From Agrobacterium fabrum (GTDB lineage Bacteria > Pseudomonadota > Alphaproteobacteria > Rhizobiales > Rhizobiaceae), in the NCBI GenBank assembly GCA_003241215.1, contig QFOL01000042.1:1-20198 (forward strand): a stretch of DNA of 20,198 nucleotides, in the 5' to 3' direction. Position 1 is the first letter of the stretch, and each line of letters starts with the position of its first letter. Of this stretch, positions 1 through 8,403 are shown piece after piece. Made by a program: the position numbers and the translations under genes. A model generated the notes under the pieces. That model was not told where the DNA came from and ran no database searches. It saw only the letters and a list, made by a program, of their open reading frames with translations.

Positions 1-813
1 CACGGCCGCGCCGGGGCAGAGCACTTCCCACCAGAAATCCGGCATGAACTGGCGCCCGTCGGCGACCATCGATCCAAGGTCAGGCGTCGGCGGCTTGACA
101 CCGAAACCAAGGAAGCTCAGCGTCGCGCCAAACAGGATGACGAAGGCGGCATCGAGCGTCGTCTTGACCGATATGACCGAAACGCAATTGGGCAGGATTT
201 CGCGGAAGAGGATGTGCAACGGGCCTGCACCGGCAAGACGTGCCGCTTCGATATAGTCTTCCGAGGCGATAGACTTCGACACCGAATAGATCAGCCGCGC
301 ATGCCAGGTCCACCACAGCAGCGTGATCGCGATCATGGCATTCGTCAGCGTAGGTTCCAGGAGGTTGGAAACCGCAAGCGCCATGACGAGCGGCGGCATG
401 GCCAGCATCACATTCGTCAGACCGCTGATGAGTTTTTCGGTCCAGCCGCCGAAATAACCGGCGATCAGGCCAAGAACAGTTCCGACCGGAACGGAAATGC
501 CGAGCACGCCGATGACGAGAAGCAGCGAGACGCGGAGCCCGAAGATGGTGCGGGAAAAGATATCGCGTCCGGCCTTGTCGGTGCCGAACCAGTGTTCGAA
601 ATCCGGCGGCATATGGCGGGCGCGGAAATCGACAACCGCGCCGATATGTTTCGGATAGGGCGTAAGCCAGGGTGCGAAGACCGCCAATACCAGCACCGAC
701 AGAAGGATCAACGAGCCGATGACCGCCGCCGGATTGCGACTGAAGCGATACCACATCATGTAACCGGCGCTTAAGCCCCGATCGGTGGGTTCGAGCATTT
801 TCATATCGGCCAT
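1..813 (-). CDS. DppC/OppC-family ABC transporter permease, 3' end cut by window edge
   Basis: This is an inner-membrane permease of a peptide/nickel/opine-type ABC importer. The frame is open from an ATG at 813 to the left edge, giving 271 residues that begin MADMKMLEPTDRG. Features seen: an N-terminal cytoplasmic tail, a first membrane helix (about residues 32-48), a periplasmic segment with HWFGTDKAGRDIFSR, which is typical of DppC, several more hydrophobic helices, and an EAA coupling loop (EAARLAGAGPLHILFREILP). DppC proteins are usually 280-300 residues, so only a short C-terminus is missing. The start overlaps the stop of the upstream permease (TGATG), implying translational coupling. 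Binding-protein and ATPase genes would have to lie beyond the left edge. The substrate cannot be told from sequence. Family call is firm. Confidence 0.9.
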   Translation of the reverse strand, partial: MADMKMLEPTDRGLSAGYMMWYRFSRNPAAVIGSLILLSVLVLAVFAPWLTPYPKHIGAVVDFRARHMPPDFEHWFGTDKAGRDIFSRTIFGLRVSLLLVIGVLGISVPVGTVLGLIAGYFGGWTEKLISGLTNVMLAMPPLVMALAVSNLLEPTLTNAMIAITLLWWTWHARLIYSVSKSIASEDYIEAARLAGAGPLHILFREILPNCVSVISVKTTLDAAFVILFGATLSFLGFGVKPPTPDLGSMVADGRQFMPDFWWEVLCPGAAV

Positions 814-1914
814 CAGCGAGCCTCCTTGCGGCGCAGACGCGGGTCGATGATCGAGATCAGAACATCCACGATCAGGTTCGCAACGATGAAGAACAGGCCG
901 GCCACCAGCACCACGGCGGTCACGGCGTTAAGGTCTTTCTGAAGAATGGCGTTGAGCCCGTAGGAAGCAAAACCACCCCAGGCGAAGACCATCTCGATCA
1001 CGAAGGCATTGCCGATCAGCGACGCAAATTCGAGACCCATGATCGTCAGCGGCGCGATGGAAGAGAGCTTCAGCAGGTAACGGAAGATGATGACCCGCTC
1101 CGGCACGCCGAAGCTTTGCAGGGTCCGCGATGGAAGAGAGCTTCAGCAGGTAACGGAAGATGATGACCCGCTCCGGCACGCCGAAGCTTTGCAGGGTGAG
1201 TACATGGTCCTTGCGCTGGTTCTCGATCATCGAGGAACGCGTGATGCGGGTGATCTGGCCGATGCCGGCCATGGAAAGCGCAAATGCCGGCAGTGCAAGG
1301 TGTTTCAGCGCATCCAGCACCACATCGAACCGTCCGGCCAGCGTGCCGTCGATCAGGATGAAGCCCGTCGGGCCGCCCTGCCAGCCAAGCCCGTGGTCAA
1401 GCCTGCCAATGATCGGCCAGCCGGAGAGAAACCGGGCGGCCAGCAATTGCAGCGTGATGGCGAAAAGAAAGCTCGGGATCGTCACCCCGGTGAGCGACAG
1501 GATGCGGCCGATATGGTCCAGCGGCCGGTCGCGGTAATGTGCCGTGATAACACCCAGCGGAATGGCGACGGCGAACATGAAGATGACCGAGACCAGCACC
1601 AGCTCGACGGTCGCAGGAACGGTCTGCGCCAGATCGGTAGTCACCGGGCGTTGCGACACCAGCGAGAAACCGAGATCGCCGTGCAGGGCATTGCCGATGT
1701 AGTCGAGATATTGGACGGCGAGCGGCTTATCGAGACCCATCTCCCCGCGCAGCGCATCCACCTGCTCCTGCGTTGCCGCAGGCCCCAGCGCCATGCGGGC
1801 GGGGTCGCCCGGCACCACGCGGGCGAGCACGAAAATCATGATGGACAGGGCGATCATCACCAGCACGAAAGTGCCGAGCCTGTTCAAAATCGCGACCAGC
1901 GGATGTTGCTGCAT
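813..1914 (-). pseudogene. DppB/OppB-family ABC transporter permease, frameshifted by internal duplication
   Basis: This is the partner permease of the DppC-like protein. The frame starts at ATG 1914 (MQQHPLVAILNRLG, then a membrane helix and the DppB hallmark VVPGDPARMALG) and runs through TLQSFGVPERVIIFRYLLK, the EAA coupling loop. There a 73-bp insertion moves translation into a wrong frame that stops near 928. The true C-terminal frame resumes inside the second copy and ends at 813 with DVLISIIDPRLRRKEAR. Removing the 73 bp restores a 342-residue protein of normal DppB length with all helices. The repaired frame shows no other damage, so the lesion is recent or an assembly error. The start is chosen by family N-terminus; AAGGAA lies about 11 bases upstream. 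As it stands the importer should be non-functional unless another permease substitutes. Confidence 0.85.
1053..1197. repeat. 72-bp tandem duplication with one-base filler inside the DppB-like gene
   Basis: Bases 1053-1124 and 1126-1197 are identical 72-bp direct repeats separated by a single C at 1125, giving a 73-bp period. On the minus strand each copy encodes the 24 residues from TLQSFG to KLSSIA when read in the right frame. Identity ends sharply at both sides (1052 versus 1125, and 1125 versus 1198). A 72-bp duplication alone would be in frame; the extra base causes the frameshift. Confidence 0.97.
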
Positions 1915-1990
1915 CGGTGGAACGTTCCTTGTGCATCGGTTGCCTGAGCACAAGTTTTCACCACATCTCCGTTTGAACAATCGCCGAAAG

Positions 1991-2026
1991 GTATAGTTTT
2001 TTGAAGAATGAGTATAGGTTTTTTGA
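1991..2026. promoter_or_regulatory. Direct repeat in divergent promoter region, candidate operator
   Basis: GTATAGTTTTTTGA (1991-2004) is repeated as GTATAGGTTTTTTGA (2012-2026). The starts are 21 bp apart, two helical turns, which is the layout expected of a site for a regulator bound to one face of DNA. The repeats lie in the 136-bp gap between the DppB-like gene and the divergent LuxR-type regulator, so they could be that regulator's operator. AT content here is much higher than in the flanking genes. No clear sigma-70 promoter was assigned. The operator role is inference. Confidence 0.4.
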
Positions 2027-2050
2027 TCCGGATGCCCTATCCCTTTTCCA

Positions 2051-4402
2051 ATGACGCTCCTGCCCCGCCCCCGCCTCTGCCGCCGCATCGCCAGCGAAAC
2101 CGCGGGCGTGGTGTTTCTGCGCGCGCCGGCGGGCGCCGGAAAAAGCGTGCTGCTGGAGATGCTCGCAAAGGAACTGGGAACGCAGATATGCCGCACTCAC
2201 CAGCCGCAAGGGGACGATGCGGCAAATGGCTGCCTGCTTTGGGACGTTCCGGTCTTTGCGCGGGCGGTGCGCATGCCCGCCCCCATTCTGGAGTCGGTGC
2301 GTTTAGTCATCATCGCCTGCCGGCCGGACCAGCGGATCAGCGGCATGGCGCGGCACATCCTGCATCGCGGTGCGGTCACCATCGGATCGGACGAACTGGC
2401 ATTCAGGCAGAATGAGGCAGACGACCTTCCGCCCGAGCAAAAGCACCTGGCGCTTGAGGACTATGCGGGGTGGCCGGCCTTCCTGTCGCTCGCGCGCCTG
2501 CCGGATGAAACATTATGCGCCGACTATCTGCGGGAAAGCTATCTGCCGCATCTTTCCCCGGCCCAAACGGTCGAACTGTCCTTCTGGCTCGAAAATCCCT
2601 CCGCAGACCCCGATGCGGACTGGACCAGGCTTCTGCCGCCCTTTCTGACGGGAAAGCCCGAAAATCACCGCACGCTGATACGGCTTCTGACCGTCGCGGC
2701 AAAAGAACGCCTGACCACATTGCAGGCCGGCAGCGCCGTGGTGGAGGTCGCCTCGGCATTCGAAAAAGCGGGCCGTTCGCTGGCCGCCATGGCCATGTTG
2801 CTGGACCGCGGTTACGAGACCCATGCCGCGCAAATTCTTGAGCGCGCCGATGGCCGTGAGCTGATCTACAGGAGCAGCGTCGACCGGTTTCGCGACATCA
2901 TCATGCGGTTCTCGCAGGATATGATCGCGGCAAATGAAACCGTGCTCTTCGCCGTCACCCGCGCGCTGCTGAAACAGGGCGAATTGCAGCGTGTGCGCCA
3001 TCTGCTCGGCAAAAGCCTTGGTTCGGACTACCTCGATCCGCTGAAGGTGCTTGCCCGTGGTTCGCGGTTTTCCTTCGCCGCCCGCACCTTCCGGCTGAAC
3101 CTGATGATCGCCGAGGACCTGACGCCCAATGACGCTGTCATAACGCGGCTCGGCGAGTTCATGGCCGATTATCCGATGTACGATCACGGCAAATGGGCGT
3201 CCTATTATAATGCGCTGCTGGAATTCGAAATCCGCCGCCGCAATTTCCGCGAGGCGGAAGCGGCTGCCGCCCGCGCGCTTATCTATCTGCGCAAGATGGG
3301 CGGGCAGCCCCTGCTCGAATTCTTCATCCACCTGCACCAGATCGTGTTGCGGCTGATGAGCGGTGATGTGCTTCTGGCCCGCCGCGCAGCACAGGAAGCG
3401 CGCGCGCGGCTGGAACAGGTGCCGCATGATGCGGTGCAGGAGTTCCGGATGTTGCGGCTGGCGGAAGCCTGCCTTGCCTATGAGGCTGGAAAACCGCGCG
3501 ATCTCATGCATTTCGTCGAACATGAATTCGACCACTTCGCCGCTGCCGAGATATGGCCGAGCCTCATGCAGTTCGCCCTGTTTTACGCCTCGCAGATGCT
3601 GATCGACCATTTTCCTATGACCGTTCGTACAGGCTTTCTCGATGGCCTGTGGATCCATCTTTCGGAGGGCCTGCAATTCCATGCGATGATGGAGATCAGG
3701 ACGGCCATCGCTTATCAGAACGCCAACCGCTGGGCGGATGCCGCCGCAACGCTCTCGGCAATCCGCATGCCGATGGGCCGCAACTGGGTGGAAAGCGCCC
3801 ACGAGGATATTTCCCGGCTGACGCGACGCGATGAAATCGCCTATGTCATGGCCTGGCTGCGCGATGCCGTGCATCTTTTCACGCCGCGCGCCTATCTCTC
3901 CCGGCAGATCGACGCGATGATCGCCAATCCCAAGGTCACCAACCGCGAAAAGGTCGCGCTTCGAATCTGGCAGAGCTATGCCGCGCATCAGCGCCGCGAC
4001 AATGCCGCCGCCCGCGCCCATATCCTCACCGCGCTTGAATCGGCGACGCGGCTTGGCTGCAACGGTGTCCTGTCGGAAGAACGCGTGTTCCTGTCACCGC
4101 TTCTCAACAATCGTCGCATCCGCGGTTTCATCGAGACCTCTTCCGATGTCCGCGCTGCACTGTCGATTTTCGCCGCTTCGGTCAACTCGCCGCAGGCACG
4201 CGCCCTGCATGGCGGGCTCTCGCAGCGGGAAGCGCAGATGCTGCAGTTGCTCTCCAGCGGCATGTCCAACAAGAAGATCGCCCAGACGCTCAACATCTCG
4301 GAAGTGACGGTGAAATTTCACCTCGGCAACCTGTTCCGCAAGCTGGATTGCAAACGCCGCGCGGAGGCGATCCGCGCGGCGAAGGCATTGGGCTGGTTAT
4401 AA
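2051..4402 (+). CDS. MalT/LAL-type LuxR-family transcriptional regulator
   Basis: This 783-residue regulator combines an N-terminal P-loop ATPase (STAND/LAL type) with a C-terminal LuxR helix-turn-helix. Seen: Walker A APAGAGKS at residues 25-32, a hydrophobic strand ending in LLWD near residue 63 (possible Walker B), an ACRPD sensor-like segment near residue 95, a long alpha-helical central region resembling TPR-like repeats, and the DNA-binding domain at 723-783 (LSQREAQMLQLLSSGMSNKK, then a typical recognition helix EVTVKFHLGNLFRKL). Members respond to small ligands and ATP; the ligand here is unknown. The start matches the short leader seen in MalT-like proteins and an in-frame stop lies at 2024-2026, though no clear ribosome site is visible. 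The gene is divergent from the dpp-like operon, a possible target, and ends 28 bp from the convergent hasE end. Confidence 0.85.
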   Translation: MTLLPRPRLCRRIASETAGVVFLRAPAGAGKSVLLEMLAKELGTQICRTHQPQGDDAANGCLLWDVPVFARAVRMPAPILESVRLVIIACRPDQRISGMARHILHRGAVTIGSDELAFRQNEADDLPPEQKHLALEDYAGWPAFLSLARLPDETLCADYLRESYLPHLSPAQTVELSFWLENPSADPDADWTRLLPPFLTGKPENHRTLIRLLTVAAKERLTTLQAGSAVVEVASAFEKAGRSLAAMAMLLDRGYETHAAQILERADGRELIYRSSVDRFRDIIMRFSQDMIAANETVLFAVTRALLKQGELQRVRHLLGKSLGSDYLDPLKVLARGSRFSFAARTFRLNLMIAEDLTPNDAVITRLGEFMADYPMYDHGKWASYYNALLEFEIRRRNFREAEAAAARALIYLRKMGGQPLLEFFIHLHQIVLRLMSGDVLLARRAAQEARARLEQVPHDAVQEFRMLRLAEACLAYEAGKPRDLMHFVEHEFDHFAAAEIWPSLMQFALFYASQMLIDHFPMTVRTGFLDGLWIHLSEGLQFHAMMEIRTAIAYQNANRWADAAATLSAIRMPMGRNWVESAHEDISRLTRRDEIAYVMAWLRDAVHLFTPRAYLSRQIDAMIANPKVTNREKVALRIWQSYAAHQRRDNAAARAHILTALESATRLGCNGVLSEERVFLSPLLNNRRIRGFIETSSDVRAALSIFAASVNSPQARALHGGLSQREAQMLQLLSSGMSNKKIAQTLNISEVTVKFHLGNLFRKLDCKRRAEAIRAAKALGWL

Positions 4403-4430
4403 GGCTCGGCACTCCTCGGTCGCCGGGGCC

Positions 4431-5744
4431 CTATTCCTCACGGAAGGCGCGGCTGATCTGGTCCGTCAGCGGTTTGGCGATATAGGACAGCGCCGTTCTT
4501 TCGCTGGTCTGGATGAAGGCCTCGGCAGGCATGCCCGGGACCAGCGGGGCATTGTTCAGTTTTTCCCGCTCGGAGACCGGCACGGAAATCCGCGCCAGAT
4601 AATAGGAAAGGCCCGTGCGCTGATCGGTGGTGATGTCCGCCGCAATACGGCTGACATGGCCTTCCAGTTCCGGCGTGACGCGCTGATTGAAGGCGGTCAT
4701 GCGCAGCATGGCCTTCTGCCCCACCTGAAGCTGGTCGATATCCTTCGGCACGATCTGCACCTCCAGCGCCAGTTCGTCGCCATCGGGCACGATCAGCATG
4801 ATCGGATCGGCCGGCGTCACCACGCCACCGACCGTATGCACGGCCATTTCATGCACCATGCCGGATTGTGGCGCGATGATATCGATGCGCTTCAGCTCGT
4901 CTTCGGCGGCCACCTTGCGTTCGACGAACTCACCCATCTGCGCCTGTATTTCCCGCAGCTCCCGCCCGACCTCGGTGCGCAACTCCTGATCGATCTGCAG
5001 TATCTGCAGCCTGGTTTCGGTGATGCGGCCGGCCGTCTGCGCCTGATAGGCGATCTTTTCGCCGCGCTCGCCGCCGAAGGTCGCGGCCTGCGTCTGCAGG
5101 CTGTTCAGCCGCTGCACGGAGACGACGCCCTGTTCCCGCAGAGATTTCTGCGAGATGATTTCCGCCTCCAGCACGGCCAGACCGTTGTCATAGGCGACTT
5201 CCTGCGCCTTCAACCCTTCGATTTCATGTTCGAACTGGGTGATGCGCTCGGCAAGCTGCGCCTTGCGGCCCTCACGATAGGATTTGCGGAATTCGAACAA
5301 CTTGGTCTCGCTGCGCATGGCGGAGGCGACATCCACATCGTCCCTGCGCGCCACCAGCGTCTGCGGAAAGGCAAGTTCCGGCAGGTCGTCGCGTTCGGCC
5401 TCCAGCCTCGCCATGCGCGCATTCAACTCATCCAGGCGCTTGGTGACGATGGCCAGATTGGCGCGGGTCTGGGTTGCGTCAAGACGCATGACGACATCGC
5501 CCGCCTTCACCCTGTCGCCCTCATTGACAAGAATTTCGCCGACGACACCCCCACTCGGGTGCTGCACCTTCTTTGTGTAGGAATCCACCACCAGATGACC
5601 TGACGCGACCACCGCGCCGGCGAGATTGGTCGTCGCCGCCCAGCCACCGACACCGGCCAGCAGCGCAACGCCTGCGGCCAGGCCGGCAAAAAGATGTTTG
5701 CGGATGGAACGGGAAACATGGCTGCGCTGCTCAATGTTTGACAT
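4431..5744 (-). CDS. hasE: HasE-like type I secretion membrane fusion protein (HlyD family)
   Basis: This periplasmic adaptor links the HasD ABC exporter to a TolC-like outer-membrane channel. The 437-residue product has one N-terminal membrane helix (about 17-38), a first half lipoyl motif (VQHPSGGVVGEILVNEGDRV, near 60-79), a long coiled-coil hairpin (about 90-290), the second lipoyl half (IIAPQSGMVHEMAVHTVGG) and a C-terminal beta domain, the standard HlyD/PrtE/HasE plan. ATG 5744 is chosen because AGGAAGGAGA lies just upstream and the start overlaps the hasD stop by 14 bp. Longer in-frame starts would lie inside hasD and lack support. The outer-membrane partner is not in the window, as in Serratia, where HasF is encoded elsewhere. 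The gene ends the has operon; no hasB (TonB paralogue) follows. Confidence 0.9.
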   Translation of the reverse strand: MSNIEQRSHVSRSIRKHLFAGLAAGVALLAGVGGWAATTNLAGAVVASGHLVVDSYTKKVQHPSGGVVGEILVNEGDRVKAGDVVMRLDATQTRANLAIVTKRLDELNARMARLEAERDDLPELAFPQTLVARRDDVDVASAMRSETKLFEFRKSYREGRKAQLAERITQFEHEIEGLKAQEVAYDNGLAVLEAEIISQKSLREQGVVSVQRLNSLQTQAATFGGERGEKIAYQAQTAGRITETRLQILQIDQELRTEVGRELREIQAQMGEFVERKVAAEDELKRIDIIAPQSGMVHEMAVHTVGGVVTPADPIMLIVPDGDELALEVQIVPKDIDQLQVGQKAMLRMTAFNQRVTPELEGHVSRIAADITTDQRTGLSYYLARISVPVSEREKLNNAPLVPGMPAEAFIQTSERTALSYIAKPLTDQISRAFREE

Positions 5745-7575
5745 CCGTCTCTCCTTCCTGACCGTCCTCTTCCGCAGCGACATCCAACGCCGCCTTGGGT
5801 TGCGCGTTGGCGACGACCCGCAACGGTGAGATCGTCTGGGCAGATGCGGCATATACCTTGACCGCCTGTCCCTGAGGAACGCGCAGCACCTTCGACAGCA
5901 CCTCGTCGCGCGGGCCGAAGGCCTTCATCCGTCCCTCCTCCATCATCAAGATAAAATCGACGGCGCCGATGGCGCTTGGCCGGTGGGCCACGACGACGGC
6001 AATGCCGCCGCGCGCCTTGACCGAAGAAATCGCCTTGACGACGGCGGCTTCGCCTTCCGCATCGAGATTGGCATTGGGCTCGTCCAGCACCACCAGGAAG
6101 GGATCGCCGTAAAGCGCGCGGGCAAGACCGATGCGCTGGCGCTGCCCGGCGGAAAGCGCCGAACCCGCCTCGCCTATATCGCTGTCATACCCCTTTTCGA
6201 AACGCAGGATCAGCTCATGCGCGCCGGCAGCCCGGGCCGCCGCGATGATGGCTTCGGGATCGGGGTTGTCCTCGAAACGGGAAATATTCTCGCCGATCGT
6301 GCCATCGAACAGCTCCACACCCTGCGGCAGATAACCGATATGGCGGCCGAGCGCCTCGCGATCCCATTGATCGAAGCTTGCGCCGTCGAGCCGTACCTTG
6401 CCGGCGGCCGGCATCCACGCGCCGGTAAGAATGCGCGAGAGTGTGGATTTGCCCGAGCCGGAGGGGCCGATGACGCCAAGCGCATTGCCGGCGGTCACGA
6501 CGAAACCGAGCCCGGCGACTGTCGGCTTTCTCTCGCCCGGCGGAACGATGGTGACGTTTTCGACGCGCAGCTCCTTTTCAGGCTTCGGCAGGGCCATGGC
6601 GGCGGCATTGGCCGGCATCTGCGCAAAAAGCTCCCTCAGCCGCGCCCAGCTTTGGCGGGCAGCAACGAAGGACTTCCAGTTGGAAATGGCGAGATCGACG
6701 GGCGCCAGGGCCCGCCCCATCATGATCGAACTGGCGATCATCACGCCGCCGGAGGCTTCCTGGTTGATAACGAGCCACGCCCCGACCGCGAGAATGGCCG
6801 ATTGCAGCACGACCCGCAGGGATTTCGCGATATTGCCGAGACCGCCGGCCACATCTCCCGCCTTGCGATTGGCGGAGAGATAGGCCTCGTTGGAGATTTG
6901 CCAGCGTTTACCGAGCCGGCCGCCAAGCCCCATGGCCTGCACGACTTCGGCATTGCGGCGCGAAGCCTCCAGCTGCCGGTTGCGGGCCATGTTTTCCACC
7001 ATGGTGTCGCGGATCGGCTTCTGCGAAAAGATGTTGGTCAGGATGGTGAGGGAAACGAGCAGCACCGCGCCGGCAAGCGCCGTCACGCCGATCCAGAAAT
7101 GAAACAGAAAACATATGCCGAGATAAAGCGGCATCCAAGGCAGATCGAAAAAGGCGGTCGGCCCCGTTCCGGACAGAAAACCGCGCACATTGTCGAGATC
7201 GCGCAGCGGCTGCAGCCCGTCACCCGGCATGCGGTTGACGAGCGGCAGTCGTACCACCGCATCATGCACCCAGCCGGAATGCCGCATGTCGAAATCTTCG
7301 CCGATGCGGATCAGAACACGGGCGCGGATGATATCGAGCAGGCACTGGAAGCCGTAGAGGCCAAGCGCCAGAACGGCGAGCCCGACCAGCGTCGGCAGGC
7401 TGCCGCTTGCCAGCACCCGATCATAGACCTGCAGCATGAAGAGCGGCGATGTCAGCGCCAGTATGTTGACCACGCCGCTGACGAGCGCCACGCCGAGAAA
7501 CGTGCTTTTAAGGGGCGAAACAACCGCCGCAGTGAGGGACTGCGGCGGCGTCTGCTGGTGGTTTTGAAAGCCCAC
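5731..7575 (-). CDS. hasD: HasD-like type I secretion ABC transporter (permease-ATPase)
   Basis: This inner-membrane exporter subunit powers secretion of the adjacent HasA-like protein. The 614-residue fused protein has an N-terminal membrane domain (helices between about 25 and 290) and an ATPase domain with Walker A GPSGSGKS at 370-377, signature LSAGQRQ at 474-480, Walker B LVVLDEP at 494-500 and switch His531. It lacks the N-terminal C39-like domain of HlyB, which fits the PrtD/HasD/RsaD subgroup. The start is GTG at 7575; the ribosome site AAAGGA overlaps the hasA stop codon, so the two are tightly linked (14-bp gap). The C-terminal tail after about residue 560 is acidic and ends in QEGETDVKH. 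Family is certain; the HasD name rests on gene order. Confidence 0.92.
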   Translation of the reverse strand: MGFQNHQQTPPQSLTAAVVSPLKSTFLGVALVSGVVNILALTSPLFMLQVYDRVLASGSLPTLVGLAVLALGLYGFQCLLDIIRARVLIRIGEDFDMRHSGWVHDAVVRLPLVNRMPGDGLQPLRDLDNVRGFLSGTGPTAFFDLPWMPLYLGICFLFHFWIGVTALAGAVLLVSLTILTNIFSQKPIRDTMVENMARNRQLEASRRNAEVVQAMGLGGRLGKRWQISNEAYLSANRKAGDVAGGLGNIAKSLRVVLQSAILAVGAWLVINQEASGGVMIASSIMMGRALAPVDLAISNWKSFVAARQSWARLRELFAQMPANAAAMALPKPEKELRVENVTIVPPGERKPTVAGLGFVVTAGNALGVIGPSGSGKSTLSRILTGAWMPAAGKVRLDGASFDQWDREALGRHIGYLPQGVELFDGTIGENISRFEDNPDPEAIIAAARAAGAHELILRFEKGYDSDIGEAGSALSAGQRQRIGLARALYGDPFLVVLDEPNANLDAEGEAAVVKAISSVKARGGIAVVVAHRPSAIGAVDFILMMEEGRMKAFGPRDEVLSKVLRVPQGQAVKVYAASAQTISPLRVVANAQPKAALDVAAEEDGQEGETDVKH

Positions 7576-7589
7576 AGCCTGATTTTCCT

Positions 7590-8345
7590 TTACGCGGCAA
7601 GCGCCGTTGCGCTGGCGAAAATGAAGTCCGATGCGTCGAGTACGCTGGAATTTACACCAACGAGAGTGATGCTGTCGCCACCAAAGGTGTTTTCAATGAC
7701 AGCGTCGCCGTTGGCGTTGCTGCTGATGAAGACATCATCAATGTTTCCAACGCCCCAGGCGGAAATGTCGAGCTTATCCGTACCATCCTGATAACCGTAG
7801 GTTCCCGACGGTCCCGCAGTCACAACATCATTGCCGCCGGAGAATACAAAGGTATCTGCGCCTGCAAAGCCCGTGAGAGTATCGGAGGCAGCCGTATCCT
7901 CGATCACTGTACCGGTAGCAGCAAAGTAATCATAAAAGCCGGCCAGCGAGCCGAAGCGGGCAAGCTGGTAAACCGCGAGATCGAGAAGATCGCGCGCACC
8001 GGCCAGCGAATAGGCGCTGTCGGGATCGATCAGCAGTTCCTGCTGGCTGACGGCGATGCCGCTGGTGGACTGGCTGTAGCCGGAGCCGAGAACGATGCTG
8101 TCGACCGAACCCGTCAGGTTGCCCTGAGAATACTGCAGAGCACCGCTCATGACGATGCCCTTGCCGCCGTTGCTGCCGTCGCCCCACGCCTCATAGGTCG
8201 TGTTCGGATCGATGGTGGTGGTGGCGAGAGAGCTGGTCTGCGCGTCGTAAAATGCACCATAGGTCGAACCGAAACCGCTCGTCCAACCGTTGAGGTAACC
8301 GATCAGGTTGGAAGAAGACTGCGTCAGTTGAATTGTGGTAGCCAT
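7590..8345 (-). CDS. hasA: HasA-like secreted hemophore fused to a serralysin-type C-terminal domain
   Basis: This is the likely secreted ligand-scavenging protein of the Has system (251 residues, no Sec signal peptide, as expected for type I export). Residues 1 to about 147 resemble HasA: IGYLNGWTSGFGS matches the Serratia segment IHDYLGQWASTFGD, GALQYS places Tyr72 where Serratia has the heme ligand Tyr75, and GSVDSIVLG matches GQLDSLSFG. Residues about 150-251 look like the peptidase M10 (serralysin) C-terminal secretion domain: DTLTGFAGADTFVF, GGNDVV, DKLDIS, DSITLVGV and DASDFIF. HasA of Serratia is 188 residues and lacks this region. The tail SATALAA resembles the HasA end ELLAAA. The protein has no histidine and no cysteine, so neither His32 nor His83 of Serratia HasA is present. 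It lacks the HExxH motif, so it is not a protease. AAAGGAG lies 8 bases before the ATG. Heme binding is inferred. Confidence 0.8.
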   Translation of the reverse strand: MATTIQLTQSSSNLIGYLNGWTSGFGSTYGAFYDAQTSSLATTTIDPNTTYEAWGDGSNGGKGIVMSGALQYSQGNLTGSVDSIVLGSGYSQSTSGIAVSQQELLIDPDSAYSLAGARDLLDLAVYQLARFGSLAGFYDYFAATGTVIEDTAASDTLTGFAGADTFVFSGGNDVVTAGPSGTYGYQDGTDKLDISAWGVGNIDDVFISSNANGDAVIENTFGGDSITLVGVNSSVLDASDFIFASATALAA

Positions 8346-8376
8346 AGGTGTACTCCTTTGCTGGCCAATACAGATA

Positions 8377-8396
8377 CCTTCGTCGTGTGACGAAGG
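8377..8396 (-). other. Perfect hairpin upstream of hasA
   Basis: CCTTCGTC and GACGAAGG form a perfect 8-bp stem with a four-base loop. The hairpin lies about 30 bases upstream of the hasA start, just before its ribosome site. No run of U follows it on the minus strand, so it is not an ordinary terminator. A role in RNA processing or 5'-end stability of hasADE mRNA is inference. Confidence 0.5.
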
Positions 8397-8403
8397 CGTT
8401 TAT

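Noticed and set aside
80..754. 224-residue minus-strand reading frame at the left edge
   Set aside because: It is a shadow in the wrong frame of the DppC-like permease; its composition (Arg/His-rich, no helices) is not protein-like, and the true frame is open to the edge.
928..1197. Programmed frameshift in the DppB-like gene
   Set aside because: The shift is explained entirely by a 73-bp insertion; no slippery sequence or stimulatory structure is apparent and the out-of-frame product is not protein-like.
2513..4021. 502-residue minus-strand reading frame opposite the LuxR-type regulator
   Set aside because: Antisense shadow of a gene with clear domains; no recognisable motif.
4403..4430. 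Terminator in the 28-bp gap between the convergent LuxR and hasE genes
   Set aside because: GC-rich, but no convincing stem with a T tract could be drawn.
5983..7791. 602-residue plus-strand reading frame opposite hasD
   Set aside because: Antisense to the conserved ATPase domain, rich in His/Arg/Asp, with no family features.
7590..8345. Reading the hasA product as a serralysin protease
   Set aside because: Only the C-terminal domain resembles the family; there is no HExxH zinc site and no histidine at all.
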